From Burkholderiales bacterium (GTDB lineage: Bacteria > Pseudomonadota > Gammaproteobacteria > Burkholderiales > UBA11063), in contig JAQUVM010000001.1 in assembly GCA_028693355.1 (NCBI GenBank), positions 1 to 64,000 on the forward strand: 64,000 nt of DNA, written 5' to 3'. The notes beneath the pieces were generated by a model, which worked only from the letters and a program-made list of their open reading frames with translations, was not told the origin of the DNA and searched no databases. This document shows, piece by piece, positions 18,226-26,826 of the stretch. A program made the position numbers and the translations under genes. Within the stretch, counting starts at the first letter, position 1, and every line of letters starts with the position of its first letter.

Positions 18226-19842
18226 TTACTTACTTAATGTAAACCATTTACTTTGTACATTATCTAAATAATTAGTATCAATATCATAACCTTGTACACG
18301 TGGTGCAACTAAACGCTGATGCGTTGGCTCATATAATGGAATAATTGGCATATCATTCATCACTATATTTAGCGCTTCCTTATACAATGCTGTTTGTTGA
18401 GCAAAATCAGATGTAGCTTCAGCTTTTGCAACTAAGGCATCATATTTTGGATTACAATAATGTGAACGATTATTACCATTATTACAAATAAACATTGGAA
18501 TATATGTTGTCACTGAATTATAATCAGCACCCCAAGTTCCTTGAGATATATCATAATTAGCATTTTTCCAATCTTGACTCAACATTTTACGTTCTTCATT
18601 TACTAATGTTACTTTTATGCCTAGATTACTTTGCCACATAGAGGTAATAGCAATCATTACTTTTTTATAAAGATCATTTGTTTGATATTTTAGAGTAATT
18701 TCTAACGGTTTATCAGTGCTAAAGCCTGCTTCTTTATATAATTCTTTTGCCTTTGCATTTTTTTGCTCTTGTGATAAATCAGCCCAACTATAACGAATAT
18801 CTTTATAATTACCATTTTCTATGGTCGGAGTTACAACACCATATAATGGAGTCTGACCAGCACCCAATACAACACTTGATAATGTATCACGATCAATAGA
18901 CATTGCTAATGCTTGACGCAATTTGGCATTATTTGCATATTTAGGTAATTTCATATTTAGATTTAAGAACTCAACTCGTTCCCAAGGAAAAGTGTGCAGC
19001 TCGTTAGGATACTGTTTTTTTAAGGTCTGGTATTGATCAATTGGTACATTTTGCCAAGTAGTATCTAGTGCACCAGTTTTATAATTTGAGATTGAAGCAT
19101 TTGCATCTATAAATGGAAAATATTTCACCTGTGGAATACTAACAATACTCTCTTGATAATACAAAGGATTTTTCTCAACTAAAATATAACCATTTACCAC
19201 GTGTTCTTTTAATACATACGCACCTGATGTTACAATATTTTGTGGTTTAGTCCAATCACTACCATATTTTTTGACTGCTGACTCCGACACTACAAAAGCA
19301 TCTGGAGTAGTAATATAATTTAGAAAGGCATTAGTTGGATGAGATAATTTAACTATAAATGTTTTGTCATCTGGAGCTGATATACCTAAAGTATCAATTG
19401 ATGCTTTACCATCAATAATGGCATCAGCTCCTGCTACATCTTTAAGCAAAAATGCATATGAAGAACCTGTTTTAGGATTTACTAAACGCTTCCATGAAAA
19501 TACAAAATCACTTGCTTTAATTTGACTACCATCAGAAAATTTCAAACCATCACGTAAATGAAAAGTATATATTAATCCATCTGAACTAATATCCCAACTA
19601 CTAGCCATACCAGCAATTGGCCTATTTGCTTGATCAAAATCGACCAACCCTGCAAATAAATCATTGATTACTCGATATGTATAGCCATCTTCTGCCAAGA
19701 CTGGATCAAAGGTTGGTATTTCTGTGCCAACATCTACTCGTAATGTACTCTTATCTTCTGCTTTGTCTTTATTTGAACAAGCAATAATACTAGTTCCTAA
19801 TAAAATCATGCTTAATTGCAAAATAATTTTTTTTATTCTCAT
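18226..19842 (-). CDS. Oligopeptide ABC transporter substrate-binding lipoprotein (OppA/MppA-like)
   Basis: The 538-residue protein begins with a lipoprotein signal (LLGTSIIAC, lipidation at Cys22). The rest is an SBP_bac_5 domain: TFDPVLAEDGYTYRVINDLF, VFSWKRLVNPKTGSSYAFLL and MSIDRDTLSSVVLGAGQTP are typical of OppA and MppA. It would capture peptides in the periplasm and pass them to an Opp permease. No permease or ATPase genes are adjacent, so it is an orphan binding protein that must share a transporter encoded elsewhere. It diverges from the lipoprotein cluster across a 660-bp gap. Confidence 0.9.
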   Translation of the reverse strand: MRIKKIILQLSMILLGTSIIACSNKDKAEDKSTLRVDVGTEIPTFDPVLAEDGYTYRVINDLFAGLVDFDQANRPIAGMASSWDISSDGLIYTFHLRDGLKFSDGSQIKASDFVFSWKRLVNPKTGSSYAFLLKDVAGADAIIDGKASIDTLGISAPDDKTFIVKLSHPTNAFLNYITTPDAFVVSESAVKKYGSDWTKPQNIVTSGAYVLKEHVVNGYILVEKNPLYYQESIVSIPQVKYFPFIDANASISNYKTGALDTTWQNVPIDQYQTLKKQYPNELHTFPWERVEFLNLNMKLPKYANNAKLRQALAMSIDRDTLSSVVLGAGQTPLYGVVTPTIENGNYKDIRYSWADLSQEQKNAKAKELYKEAGFSTDKPLEITLKYQTNDLYKKVMIAITSMWQSNLGIKVTLVNEERKMLSQDWKNANYDISQGTWGADYNSVTTYIPMFICNNGNNRSHYCNPKYDALVAKAEATSDFAQQTALYKEALNIVMNDMPIIPLYEPTHQRLVAPRVQGYDIDTNYLDNVQSKWFTLSK

Positions 19843-20503
19843 ATTTTTTCCAAAACTAATTTATTAGCCTCATATTAAATAACCATATATTATATCAGCA
19901 TGATATAAGCATATAAGATGAATATTTAACCTAAAGCCTATTACGTTTAAATTAGCTTATTAGAAAAGTCTAAAATACCTAATGAAAATTGAATAATTAG
20001 GATTTCATTTTTCATACTTCGCAATTGTTTAGTTAGTGTTACTTGTAATAGGACAAAGGATTCTTTCTAACTCTTCAAATCGCACAGTCCTCTTGCTAAA
20101 TAGCGTAATATTAAAAATAACCACTTTCCATTTAATAATTTATATAGTCAACTTAATTTAAAATGATTCATATTTATTCCATATAAATTATTGAGCTATG
20201 CACATATAAAAGTTATTCTATATTCCATTTGATAATAGGTTAACTATATTACATAACACTATTTTTAAAAGTGCTTTAGTAGTAAAAACGCACTACCAAA
20301 AATTTGAGGGGGTAACCATATCGTCGCTATTAAATCCTTGCCATATAACATATTGTAGTGCATTGTAATAAACGATGGACTTATAAAGAATTATTGTTTT
20401 CTACTAATATTCTTTCGTTATTTAACTCAAAGGTACTCTGACAAAACACATGGGATAATTGGCACTGGTATAACATGACAAATATTATTTTATGGGGCAA
20501 ATA
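19843..20503. other. Long AT-rich intergenic region
   Basis: About 660 bp between two divergent genes, with no convincing ORF or RNA gene. It must hold both promoters. At 20292-20317 the string CTACCAAAAATTTGAGGGGG resembles the end of the IS3-type scar at 24364 (CTACCAAAAGTTGGG), so a solo IS end may lie here, but no transposase remnant is seen next to it. A weak hairpin (CCTAAT and ATTAGG) occurs near 19978-20013. Confidence 0.4.
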
Positions 20504-21883
20504 ATGAAAAATGTTTTTAATTTAAAATTGGTATTAATATGTCTTTTTATTGGTGGTGCAGTAGTTGCTTGTTCCGCAGGAAGCGGCGAACCATCGCCAA
20601 GTCCAAGCAGATATCTTGTAGGACATTTACCAAACGGTTCTTCGATATATGCTAATCAGCAAATATTTAATGTTAGTAACACTGAAAGTATCAATGCACA
20701 AATTTGGATAAGCGGAGGTAATGCTGGTGAGTCCTATTTCGTAGGTGTATCCAATACTAGTCCATCTGGTCCTAGTGTTCAAATGAATCCTAGTAAATGT
20801 AAGCTTATAGCAGGTGAGGCTTCAAGTTGTCAAGTTATCTTTAATCCCAATGATAGCTTACTTGGCACCTATGCAGTTACACTTAGTTATATAGATGCTA
20901 GTTTAAGAAGTGCAAAAAACCAGATCCGCTCTGTTAATGCAGTAGGAACCAATTTACCAGGATTGCTGGATTTTATAATTAAGGGGAAAAGCCCTCAATT
21001 TGTATATATTAATAATAGTGCTGAAAGTGGATATTCTCAGTGTATTGTTCGTAGTACAACAGGTGCAATTAAAGATGGTTCTTGCAAGAATATAGTAAAT
21101 CATTCTTTATTTAATGGACCATCTGGAATCGCGCTATATAATAATTTTGCTTATATTTTAAACAGAGACAGTAATAGTTATACTTTATGTAAAATGAATG
21201 AATCAGTTGGCATAGAGTCTGACACGTGTATTAATCCATCTATGTCTTCATCACTTGGTCAACCATGGGGAATTACTTTTCATGGCGGCTCGGCTTACGT
21301 TACAAATGTAAGTACAAATGAAGTGCTTCAATGCAGTATTAATTCTTCCAGTGGATTACTTGACTCGTGTACTTCTTTGTCAATTGATTTGGGCTCTCCT
21401 GCTGGAATTGCTTCCGATAATAAATATTTATATATTACTTCTATATTAAGAAATTCTTATGTCCAATGCCCTATTAGCTTGTCAGGAAATGTTGATACTA
21501 GTAGCTGTAATGAGATTATCCCTACAGGAGCTGGTATGCTACATAATCCAGCTGGAATTAGCGTTGGTGGTGGGCATGTATATTTTATTAATTCTAATTT
21601 AACAGGTGGCTCAACAAACAATAGTGGATATACTCAATGCGAAGTAGGCGAAACAGGCATAAAACCAGAAACTTGTTATACGATAACTGGATTTGGAGCT
21701 AATCCGATAGGCTCAGCTATAAATAATGGCTATATATATATGACTAGTGCCGGAAATAATACATATGCTATGTGTCAATTGGGAGATAATGGTATTAATT
21801 CTGCTTCATGTCTTCCAGACCAAACTACTTATGAGGGATTAAATGCTCCTTCAGGGATAGCCTTTGGCCAAAAAAATTATTAA
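20504..21883 (+). CDS. Lipoprotein with shared N-terminal module and six Cys-paired NHL-like blades
   Basis: A lipoprotein signal ends at AVVAC. An N-terminal module of about 130 residues (HLPNGSSIYANQ to GTNLPGLLDF) is shared with the next gene and with the DUF1554 lipoprotein at 38671. Then come six repeats of about 45-50 residues, each with a Tyr-x-x-Cys strand and a second Cys 10-15 residues later: YSQCIV, YTLCKM, VLQCSI, YVQCPI, YTQCEV and YAMCQL. This suggests a six-bladed propeller stabilised by one disulphide per blade. The frame opens at 20492, but GGGG within codon 2 is a good ribosome-binding site for the ATG at 20504. Probably displayed on the surface; the ligand is unknown. Confidence 0.8.
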   Translation: MKNVFNLKLVLICLFIGGAVVACSAGSGEPSPSPSRYLVGHLPNGSSIYANQQIFNVSNTESINAQIWISGGNAGESYFVGVSNTSPSGPSVQMNPSKCKLIAGEASSCQVIFNPNDSLLGTYAVTLSYIDASLRSAKNQIRSVNAVGTNLPGLLDFIIKGKSPQFVYINNSAESGYSQCIVRSTTGAIKDGSCKNIVNHSLFNGPSGIALYNNFAYILNRDSNSYTLCKMNESVGIESDTCINPSMSSSLGQPWGITFHGGSAYVTNVSTNEVLQCSINSSSGLLDSCTSLSIDLGSPAGIASDNKYLYITSILRNSYVQCPISLSGNVDTSSCNEIIPTGAGMLHNPAGISVGGGHVYFINSNLTGGSTNNSGYTQCEVGETGIKPETCYTITGFGANPIGSAINNGYIYMTSAGNNTYAMCQLGDNGINSASCLPDQTTYEGLNAPSGIAFGQKNY

Positions 21884-21953
21884 GAGATTATAATTAACTA
21901 AACATAGGTTTCTTGTGAAGCCTACGTATTTTATTTAATAAAGAGATCAAAAC

Positions 21954-24047
21954 ATGAAAAAGTTTTTCATTTATACTTTAAGTATTTTTTTGTTATCATG
22001 TAGTAACGCAGGTGGTTCTAATCAAAATAATTCACCTGTAACAGTTGGAACATTACCTAATGGTTCAGTTGTTTATGTCAGCCAAGGGACCTTTAGCGCC
22101 GCAAATGGCTCATCAACATCTGGTTCAATATACATTAATGGTGGAACTCCTGGTTATACTTTTGAAATAAGTACAGCTGTGTCGCCTTCAGGTCCAGAGA
22201 TAACGACTACACCAACGTCATGCCTACTAACTTCTGGAGGAGATGGTGTCTCAAGTTGCCAGATCAACTTTAACCCCAATAATAGCCCACAAGCTTCTTA
22301 CAACGTTACTTTATTTTATCAACAACAGAGCCTTTTATCATTAAGGGCAAATGAAGTGAAAGGGACAGGAACACAATTACCAGGAATTTTACAGTTTTTA
22401 GTAACTTCTACACCAAGTCCTGTCGCGGGGAATTTAGCAATATCTTTGGCGAAATCAAATATATTAATAGGTGAAAGTACTGATGCTACTATTACATTAA
22501 GCGGTAGCTCTGATATTACTACTCCTGTAAATATTGCTATTACAAGTGAGAATCCCTCTGTGGCAGAAATCAAAGATAGCACTTGTAATTTAACTACAGC
22601 GAATAATTTATGCACGATTAAGGTTGTTGGTATATCAGTTGGTAATACAAATATTAAAGCATTAGCTAATGGATATACTTCAGTACAAAATCCTATTAAA
22701 GTAAACAATGATACGGGTAATTTTATCTGGATGTCTGGATCTAAATTACCCAATAGTAATGGAAATTATGGTGTAAAAGGCATTGAAAGTATTGATAATC
22801 TTCCACCTCCGCGTAATCGTGCTAATAGCTGGGTAGATAAAGATGGGAATTTTTGGCTATTTGGTGGCGAAGTAACGGTTGACAATCAATATAATGACCT
22901 ATGGAAATATGATAAAGATAGCCATTTATGGGCTTGGATGTCAGGAGAAAGTATATTAAATCAAAAAGGAATTTATGGAACCAAAGGAGTAGCGGCATCT
23001 GGAAATCAACCAGGAAGTCGAATAGCCGCAGTTACTTGGAGTGATGAAAGTGGTAATTTATGGCTATTTGGCGGCGATGGATACTCGGAGAATGAGCCAT
23101 ATAATGGATATTTAAATGATTTATGGAAATATAACATAAATACCAATCAATGGACATGGGTTGCTGGAGCTAAAATTAAAGATCAAGCTGGAGTTCCTGG
23201 CTTGAAAGGGGCTGTAAGTGCAAACAATTACCCTAGTGCTCGGAGAATGGCAGTTAGCATACAAACGGAGAGTAAAGTATGGATGTTTGGTGGCACAGGT
23301 AGACCAGGGGATGCAAACAACAGTGGTCAACTAAATGATTTATGGAACTATAATATTAATACAGGGGAATGGGTTTGGATAGCTGGAACTGTTTCGCGTA
23401 ATACTCCTGGTGTATATGGAACTAAACGCTCTTCAAATCCTGCAAATCAACCAGGTGCTAGAAATGGCGCTGTTGCTTGGTATGAGCAAAATGGAAATAT
23501 TTGGCTGTTTGGAGGGCAAGGGCTTGGCGAAAATAATGATAATGGGTTTTTAAATGATTTATGGCAATATAATTTAGAGAATAATCAATGGACATGGGTT
23601 TCTGGTGAAAGTACCACTAGTTATAATGCTCCGCCAACAGGAAACTATGGCTCAAAAGGTATTTCAAGTACTTCAAATCAACCAGGTGCAAGGTATGTAG
23701 CTGTGAGTTGGGTTGATAAAAATAACAACCTCTTGATGCTTGGCGGTTATGGTATGGCTATAGAGTCAGGGGCACGGTCTGGTGGATTTTTAAATGATAT
23801 CTGGCAGTTTGATCTAAATTCTTATGAGTGGGTTTGGATGGATGGTGATGATGTTACCAATCAACCAGGTGTATATGGTGTTAAAGGTAAAGCATCATCG
23901 AGTAATATTATTGGAGCTAGATCAGGAAGCGTTATTTTTAAAGGTGCAGGTGGCGGTGATTCTTGGATATTTGGTGGAAATGGATATGCAGAGAGTACTA
24001 CTCCTGGAGTACTAAATGATTTGTGGCAGATAGTAACTCCGGAATAG
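21954..24047 (+). CDS. Kelch-repeat lipoprotein with shared N-terminal modules
   Basis: After a lipoprotein signal (IFLLSC, Cys16) the protein has the module TLPNGSVVYVSQ to GTQLPGILQF, homologous to the previous gene, and a second Ig-like module (about residues 155-245; GNLAISLAKSN to ANGYTSVQNPIKV) shared with the DUF1554 lipoprotein. The rest is six kelch units of about 70 residues, each with W-x-W-x-x-G, then YGxKG, NQPGAR, WLFGG and LNDLW. They should close as a six-bladed propeller. The gene lies 70 bp after its neighbour in the same direction and is probably co-transcribed with it. Likely a surface adhesin or binding protein; partners are unknown. Confidence 0.85.
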   Translation: MKKFFIYTLSIFLLSCSNAGGSNQNNSPVTVGTLPNGSVVYVSQGTFSAANGSSTSGSIYINGGTPGYTFEISTAVSPSGPEITTTPTSCLLTSGGDGVSSCQINFNPNNSPQASYNVTLFYQQQSLLSLRANEVKGTGTQLPGILQFLVTSTPSPVAGNLAISLAKSNILIGESTDATITLSGSSDITTPVNIAITSENPSVAEIKDSTCNLTTANNLCTIKVVGISVGNTNIKALANGYTSVQNPIKVNNDTGNFIWMSGSKLPNSNGNYGVKGIESIDNLPPPRNRANSWVDKDGNFWLFGGEVTVDNQYNDLWKYDKDSHLWAWMSGESILNQKGIYGTKGVAASGNQPGSRIAAVTWSDESGNLWLFGGDGYSENEPYNGYLNDLWKYNINTNQWTWVAGAKIKDQAGVPGLKGAVSANNYPSARRMAVSIQTESKVWMFGGTGRPGDANNSGQLNDLWNYNINTGEWVWIAGTVSRNTPGVYGTKRSSNPANQPGARNGAVAWYEQNGNIWLFGGQGLGENNDNGFLNDLWQYNLENNQWTWVSGESTTSYNAPPTGNYGSKGISSTSNQPGARYVAVSWVDKNNNLLMLGGYGMAIESGARSGGFLNDIWQFDLNSYEWVWMDGDDVTNQPGVYGVKGKASSSNIIGARSGSVIFKGAGGGDSWIFGGNGYAESTTPGVLNDLWQIVTPE

Positions 24048-24066
24048 TTCTTATATTCAGATTTAG

Positions 24067-24102
24067 AGATAGTTGCCTAGACTTGCCCATGGCAACTATT
24101 TC
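24067..24102 (+). terminator. Probable terminator after the kelch lipoprotein gene
   Basis: The stem ATAGTTGCC (24069-24077) pairs with GGCAACTAT (24091-24099) and is followed by TTTCT. The T-tract is weak. Confidence 0.55.
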
Positions 24103-24230
24103 TACATAAAACGCTAATGTTAATTTTATTTCACAAATATAGGGGAATGGTTTGTGTTTATTTTATAAGAAAATTGTTCTTGAGAATTTTAGCAAAGATT
24201 ACTTTATGAAAGTTAATATTCGCGTTTTAG

Positions 24231-24362
24231 GACATAAGCACATTTATAATAATAGTTAAAGATTATATTGATTATTATAATAAGGATAGAATTCAGATTG
24301 GATTAAATAAAATAACGCCAATTGAGTATCGGAGGCCTTATGAAAAAATGGCTTTTTTATAA
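24231..24362 (+). pseudogene. C-terminal remnant of an IS3-family (IS150-group) transposase
   Basis: The frame from 24231 to the TAA at 24360-24362 reads VKDYIDYYNKDRIQIGLNK then ITPIEYRRPYE, the well-known end of IS3-family integrase domains (YIxYYNxxRIQ ... SPxEYR). No start codon or catalytic DDE residues remain. Just after the stop, CCTGTCTACCAAAAGTTGGG looks like the inner part of an IS150-type right terminal repeat. The rest of the element is lost. It lies between the kelch gene and the tandem regulator, marking this as an insertion-prone region. Confidence 0.8.
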
Positions 24363-24436
24363 CCTGTCTACCAAAAGTTGGGAAGATTATATTTGTTGCT
24401 ATATTGTTTTTTAGACCTGAGAAGGAGAATGTTAGC

Positions 24437-25921
24437 TTGATAAATTTTGACGATTATATAAAAAGCTTTGACTTTATTACAAATACGCAGAGTTTAATTG
24501 CTTATATTGTAGATAAAAACTCAACTATGTTAAGGGTAAGTAATGGCTTCTTAGCTGAATTTAATGTTGACAATGAGCTACGCTCTATAATAGGAAGGAA
24601 ATATAAACAAATAAATAATAAAAAAGTAGATTTTTTTTCTAAATATGAAAAAAATCTCTTTGAAGGTGACGAGCTTGTTATCAAATCACACTCTCATCAT
24701 GTATTTTTGCAGGTTATTAATGGTGAGATTTATTCTAAACTTTATATTGTTCATAAATATCCAATTCTTATAGATAATAATATTATTATCTATACTTATA
24801 TGAGGCCATATGGATTTCCTCGCATTCCAGATCTTACTTTTCTAAGTTTTGACGTAAATTTATATGCCCAACCATTGTCTTCAGATTATAAACTTACCGC
24901 TAAACAATTATTAATTCTTTTCTTTCTTATTCGTAATCACTCCTATACAGAAATATCCATATGGATGAGCGCTTTTGGCTATCCAATTTCACCAAATCGA
25001 GTAAATGAGCATATATCTAATTTGAAATCAATTTTTAATGTAAATAGTCGGGAAGAGCTTATAACTAAATCCTTAAATAGCGGCTATTATTCAGAGATTC
25101 CGATAGGTTTGTTAAAAGAAGGGTGTTATTTGATTGATGATTATTTATTTAAGTTAAATATAATAACTGATTTTTCTGTATTAAATAATGAGCCGGAGTT
25201 TATTAACATTGCTTCACAAGTAAAAGAAAATATATTACTTCCTGATAAATTAGCAGAACCAGAAAGTAACTTAAATCATTATTTAAACCTTAGTAGAATG
25301 TTTTATTTGCAGATTGATGAAGCTTTTGCTATTTTTGATTCTTCATGGCAGATAGTTTCGACTTCATTTTATTTTAATCAGCTACAAGTAAGTTTACAAG
25401 AGAATAGTTTATTAAATGCGATTTCTCCTATTCTTCATTCAAACTCAAATAGATTTTTATTAGTCATTGAAGCAGGAGAGCAGAAAAAGATTTTTATTAT
25501 TAATAAATCGTCAATTATCAATTTAGGTAAGGTCATTGGATTTATTGTTTCTATTCGCCCTTACATTATGCCTTCAATTCCCAAAATAATGGAGAATATT
25601 TTTAGAGTTGTCAAGTTACCGCAAATATTAATCAATGAGAAGAAATTGCTTACACAAAAGCAGTATTTCATACTTTATTTTTATATAAGAAACTATTGGA
25701 GCCAGAAAATCAGTGAAGTGCTTACATCTTTGGGGTTTAAAGTTACTACAAATACCGTTAACAAGCACCTTGGAAATATAAAAAAAACGTTAAATGTAAA
25801 TAATAAAAGCCAATTAATGGATAAAGCATTAGTAATTTGTTACCATGGAATTCCTGATGTATTATTGAAAACAGGTGTGTTTGATAGTCAAAATACTCTT
25901 GTAGATAAGTGGATTTGTTAG
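24437..25921 (+). CDS. Regulator with two tandem PAS-like plus LuxR-type HTH modules
   Basis: The protein contains one unit of about 240 residues twice. Each has a sensor-like part (YIVDKNSTMLRVSNGFLAEF; FAIFDSSWQIVSTSFYF), then a linker with RPY and a Pro-x-x-Pro, then a helix-turn-helix: LTAKQLLILFFLIRN ... NRVNEHISNLKSIFNVNSRE in the first and LTQKQYFILYFYIRN ... NTVNKHLGNIKKTLNVNNKS in the second. The helices resemble LuxR/GerE domains. The frame opens at 24404, but GAAGGAG at 24421 points to the TTG at 24437. It could bind two operator half-sites as a monomer. It stands alone between an IS scar and an empty region; targets are unknown, the kelch lipoprotein cluster being one candidate. 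Confidence 0.72.
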   Translation: MINFDDYIKSFDFITNTQSLIAYIVDKNSTMLRVSNGFLAEFNVDNELRSIIGRKYKQINNKKVDFFSKYEKNLFEGDELVIKSHSHHVFLQVINGEIYSKLYIVHKYPILIDNNIIIYTYMRPYGFPRIPDLTFLSFDVNLYAQPLSSDYKLTAKQLLILFFLIRNHSYTEISIWMSAFGYPISPNRVNEHISNLKSIFNVNSREELITKSLNSGYYSEIPIGLLKEGCYLIDDYLFKLNIITDFSVLNNEPEFINIASQVKENILLPDKLAEPESNLNHYLNLSRMFYLQIDEAFAIFDSSWQIVSTSFYFNQLQVSLQENSLLNAISPILHSNSNRFLLVIEAGEQKKIFIINKSSIINLGKVIGFIVSIRPYIMPSIPKIMENIFRVVKLPQILINEKKLLTQKQYFILYFYIRNYWSQKISEVLTSLGFKVTTNTVNKHLGNIKKTLNVNNKSQLMDKALVICYHGIPDVLLKTGVFDSQNTLVDKWIC

Positions 25922-26387
25922 ATTTATTTTAGAGGTTTTATGAAAATTGAAATACTTTTTACGAATAATAAAGCTTGTGTTTAAATACTCTCGACTCCCC
26001 TAAAACTAAAATCAAATTAGAAATTTATGTGATTAGTCATGTGAACACATACAACTCAAGTGATTTCAATATTGGAGCTTGTGTTCACATATTTTCCAAT
26101 AAACCTTCTGTGTTCAAACCCGATTTGAAACAATTACATCTAACTCTTTTTTATTTAATTTAGTTTCGCAGCTTATCTTATAATGGGTGTAATCTAGCTA
26201 AATAATCTAGATTTTTAAATGTAACTATTGAAATGTTAACCCATGTTGATCGCAAATATTTAAACCATCAATATCCAGTTTTTGTATTGGTTGCTACTAA
26301 ATAACTTTATCACAATCATAAAATTCTAAAATTAGAAATATTATAAAATAGTATAATTAAAGTATAATTTTCAAATCGAGGTAAAAA
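25922..26387. other. Intergenic region without a convincing gene
   Basis: About 466 bp. A 62-codon frame at 25975-26163 lacks a ribosome-binding site and any recognisable feature. A long inverted repeat lies at 26039-26090. A small terminator-like hairpin, AATCTAG (26191-26197) with CTAGATT (26207-26213) and a short T-run, follows. Two TATAAT hexamers (26352-26357 and 26363-26368) are likely -10 elements for the SMR gene. Confidence 0.5.
26039..26090. repeat. Perfect inverted repeat, 11-bp arms
   Basis: ATGTGAACACA (26039-26049) and TGTGTTCACAT (26080-26090) are perfect reverse complements with a 30-bp loop. It may be an operator pair or a remnant of a mobile element. Confidence 0.6.
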
Positions 26388-26723
26388 ATGAAAATGAATT
26401 GGATATACTTATTTATCGCTATTATTGGAGAATTAGTAGGAACTTCTGCATTAAAAGCCGCAGAGGGCTTTACTAAAATAGCTCCAAGTATACTATGCAT
26501 ATGTGGCTATCTTGTGGCATTTTACTTTCTTTCTTTAACTTTAAAGAGCATTCCTCTTGGCATTGCTTATGCGATTTGGTCTGGGTTTGGTATTGTATTA
26601 ATTACTATGATAGGATATTTCTACTATAAACAAGCAGTAGATCTACCTGCCATAATTGGTATTTCTTTCATTGTGTTGGGAGTCGTGATAATTAATGTTT
26701 TTTCTAAAACATCAATGCATTAA
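26388..26723 (+). CDS. SMR-family multidrug efflux protein (EmrE-like)
   Basis: The 111-residue protein has four membrane segments. The essential membrane-embedded glutamate is in IIGELVGTSALKAAEGF (equivalent to EmrE Glu14), and the third-segment motif IPLGIAYAIWSGFGIVLI is typical of SMR proteins. These work as antiparallel dimers that exchange protons for cationic drugs or quaternary amines across the inner membrane. A ribosome-binding site (CGAGG) lies six bases before the ATG. No second SMR gene is adjacent, which suggests a homodimer of the EmrE type rather than a paired SugE or YkkCD type. Confidence 0.92.
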   Translation: MKMNWIYLFIAIIGELVGTSALKAAEGFTKIAPSILCICGYLVAFYFLSLTLKSIPLGIAYAIWSGFGIVLITMIGYFYYKQAVDLPAIIGISFIVLGVVIINVFSKTSMH

Positions 26724-26826
26724 TCTAAATATAAAATATAAACTTCCATACTTGTACTACTTATAAATTAAATAAATATTAAAAAACTTAGCATGTCTAT
26801 ATATTGTAATAGGGAAAATAACTCAG

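Noticed and set aside
18060-18242. 60-codon ORF between marC and the oppA-like gene
   Set aside because: It overlaps the marC start and the whole oppA terminator, so it is not a plausible gene.
25975-26163. 62-codon ORF after the tandem regulator
   Set aside because: It has no ribosome-binding site and no recognisable sequence, and it spans an inverted repeat; treated as non-coding.
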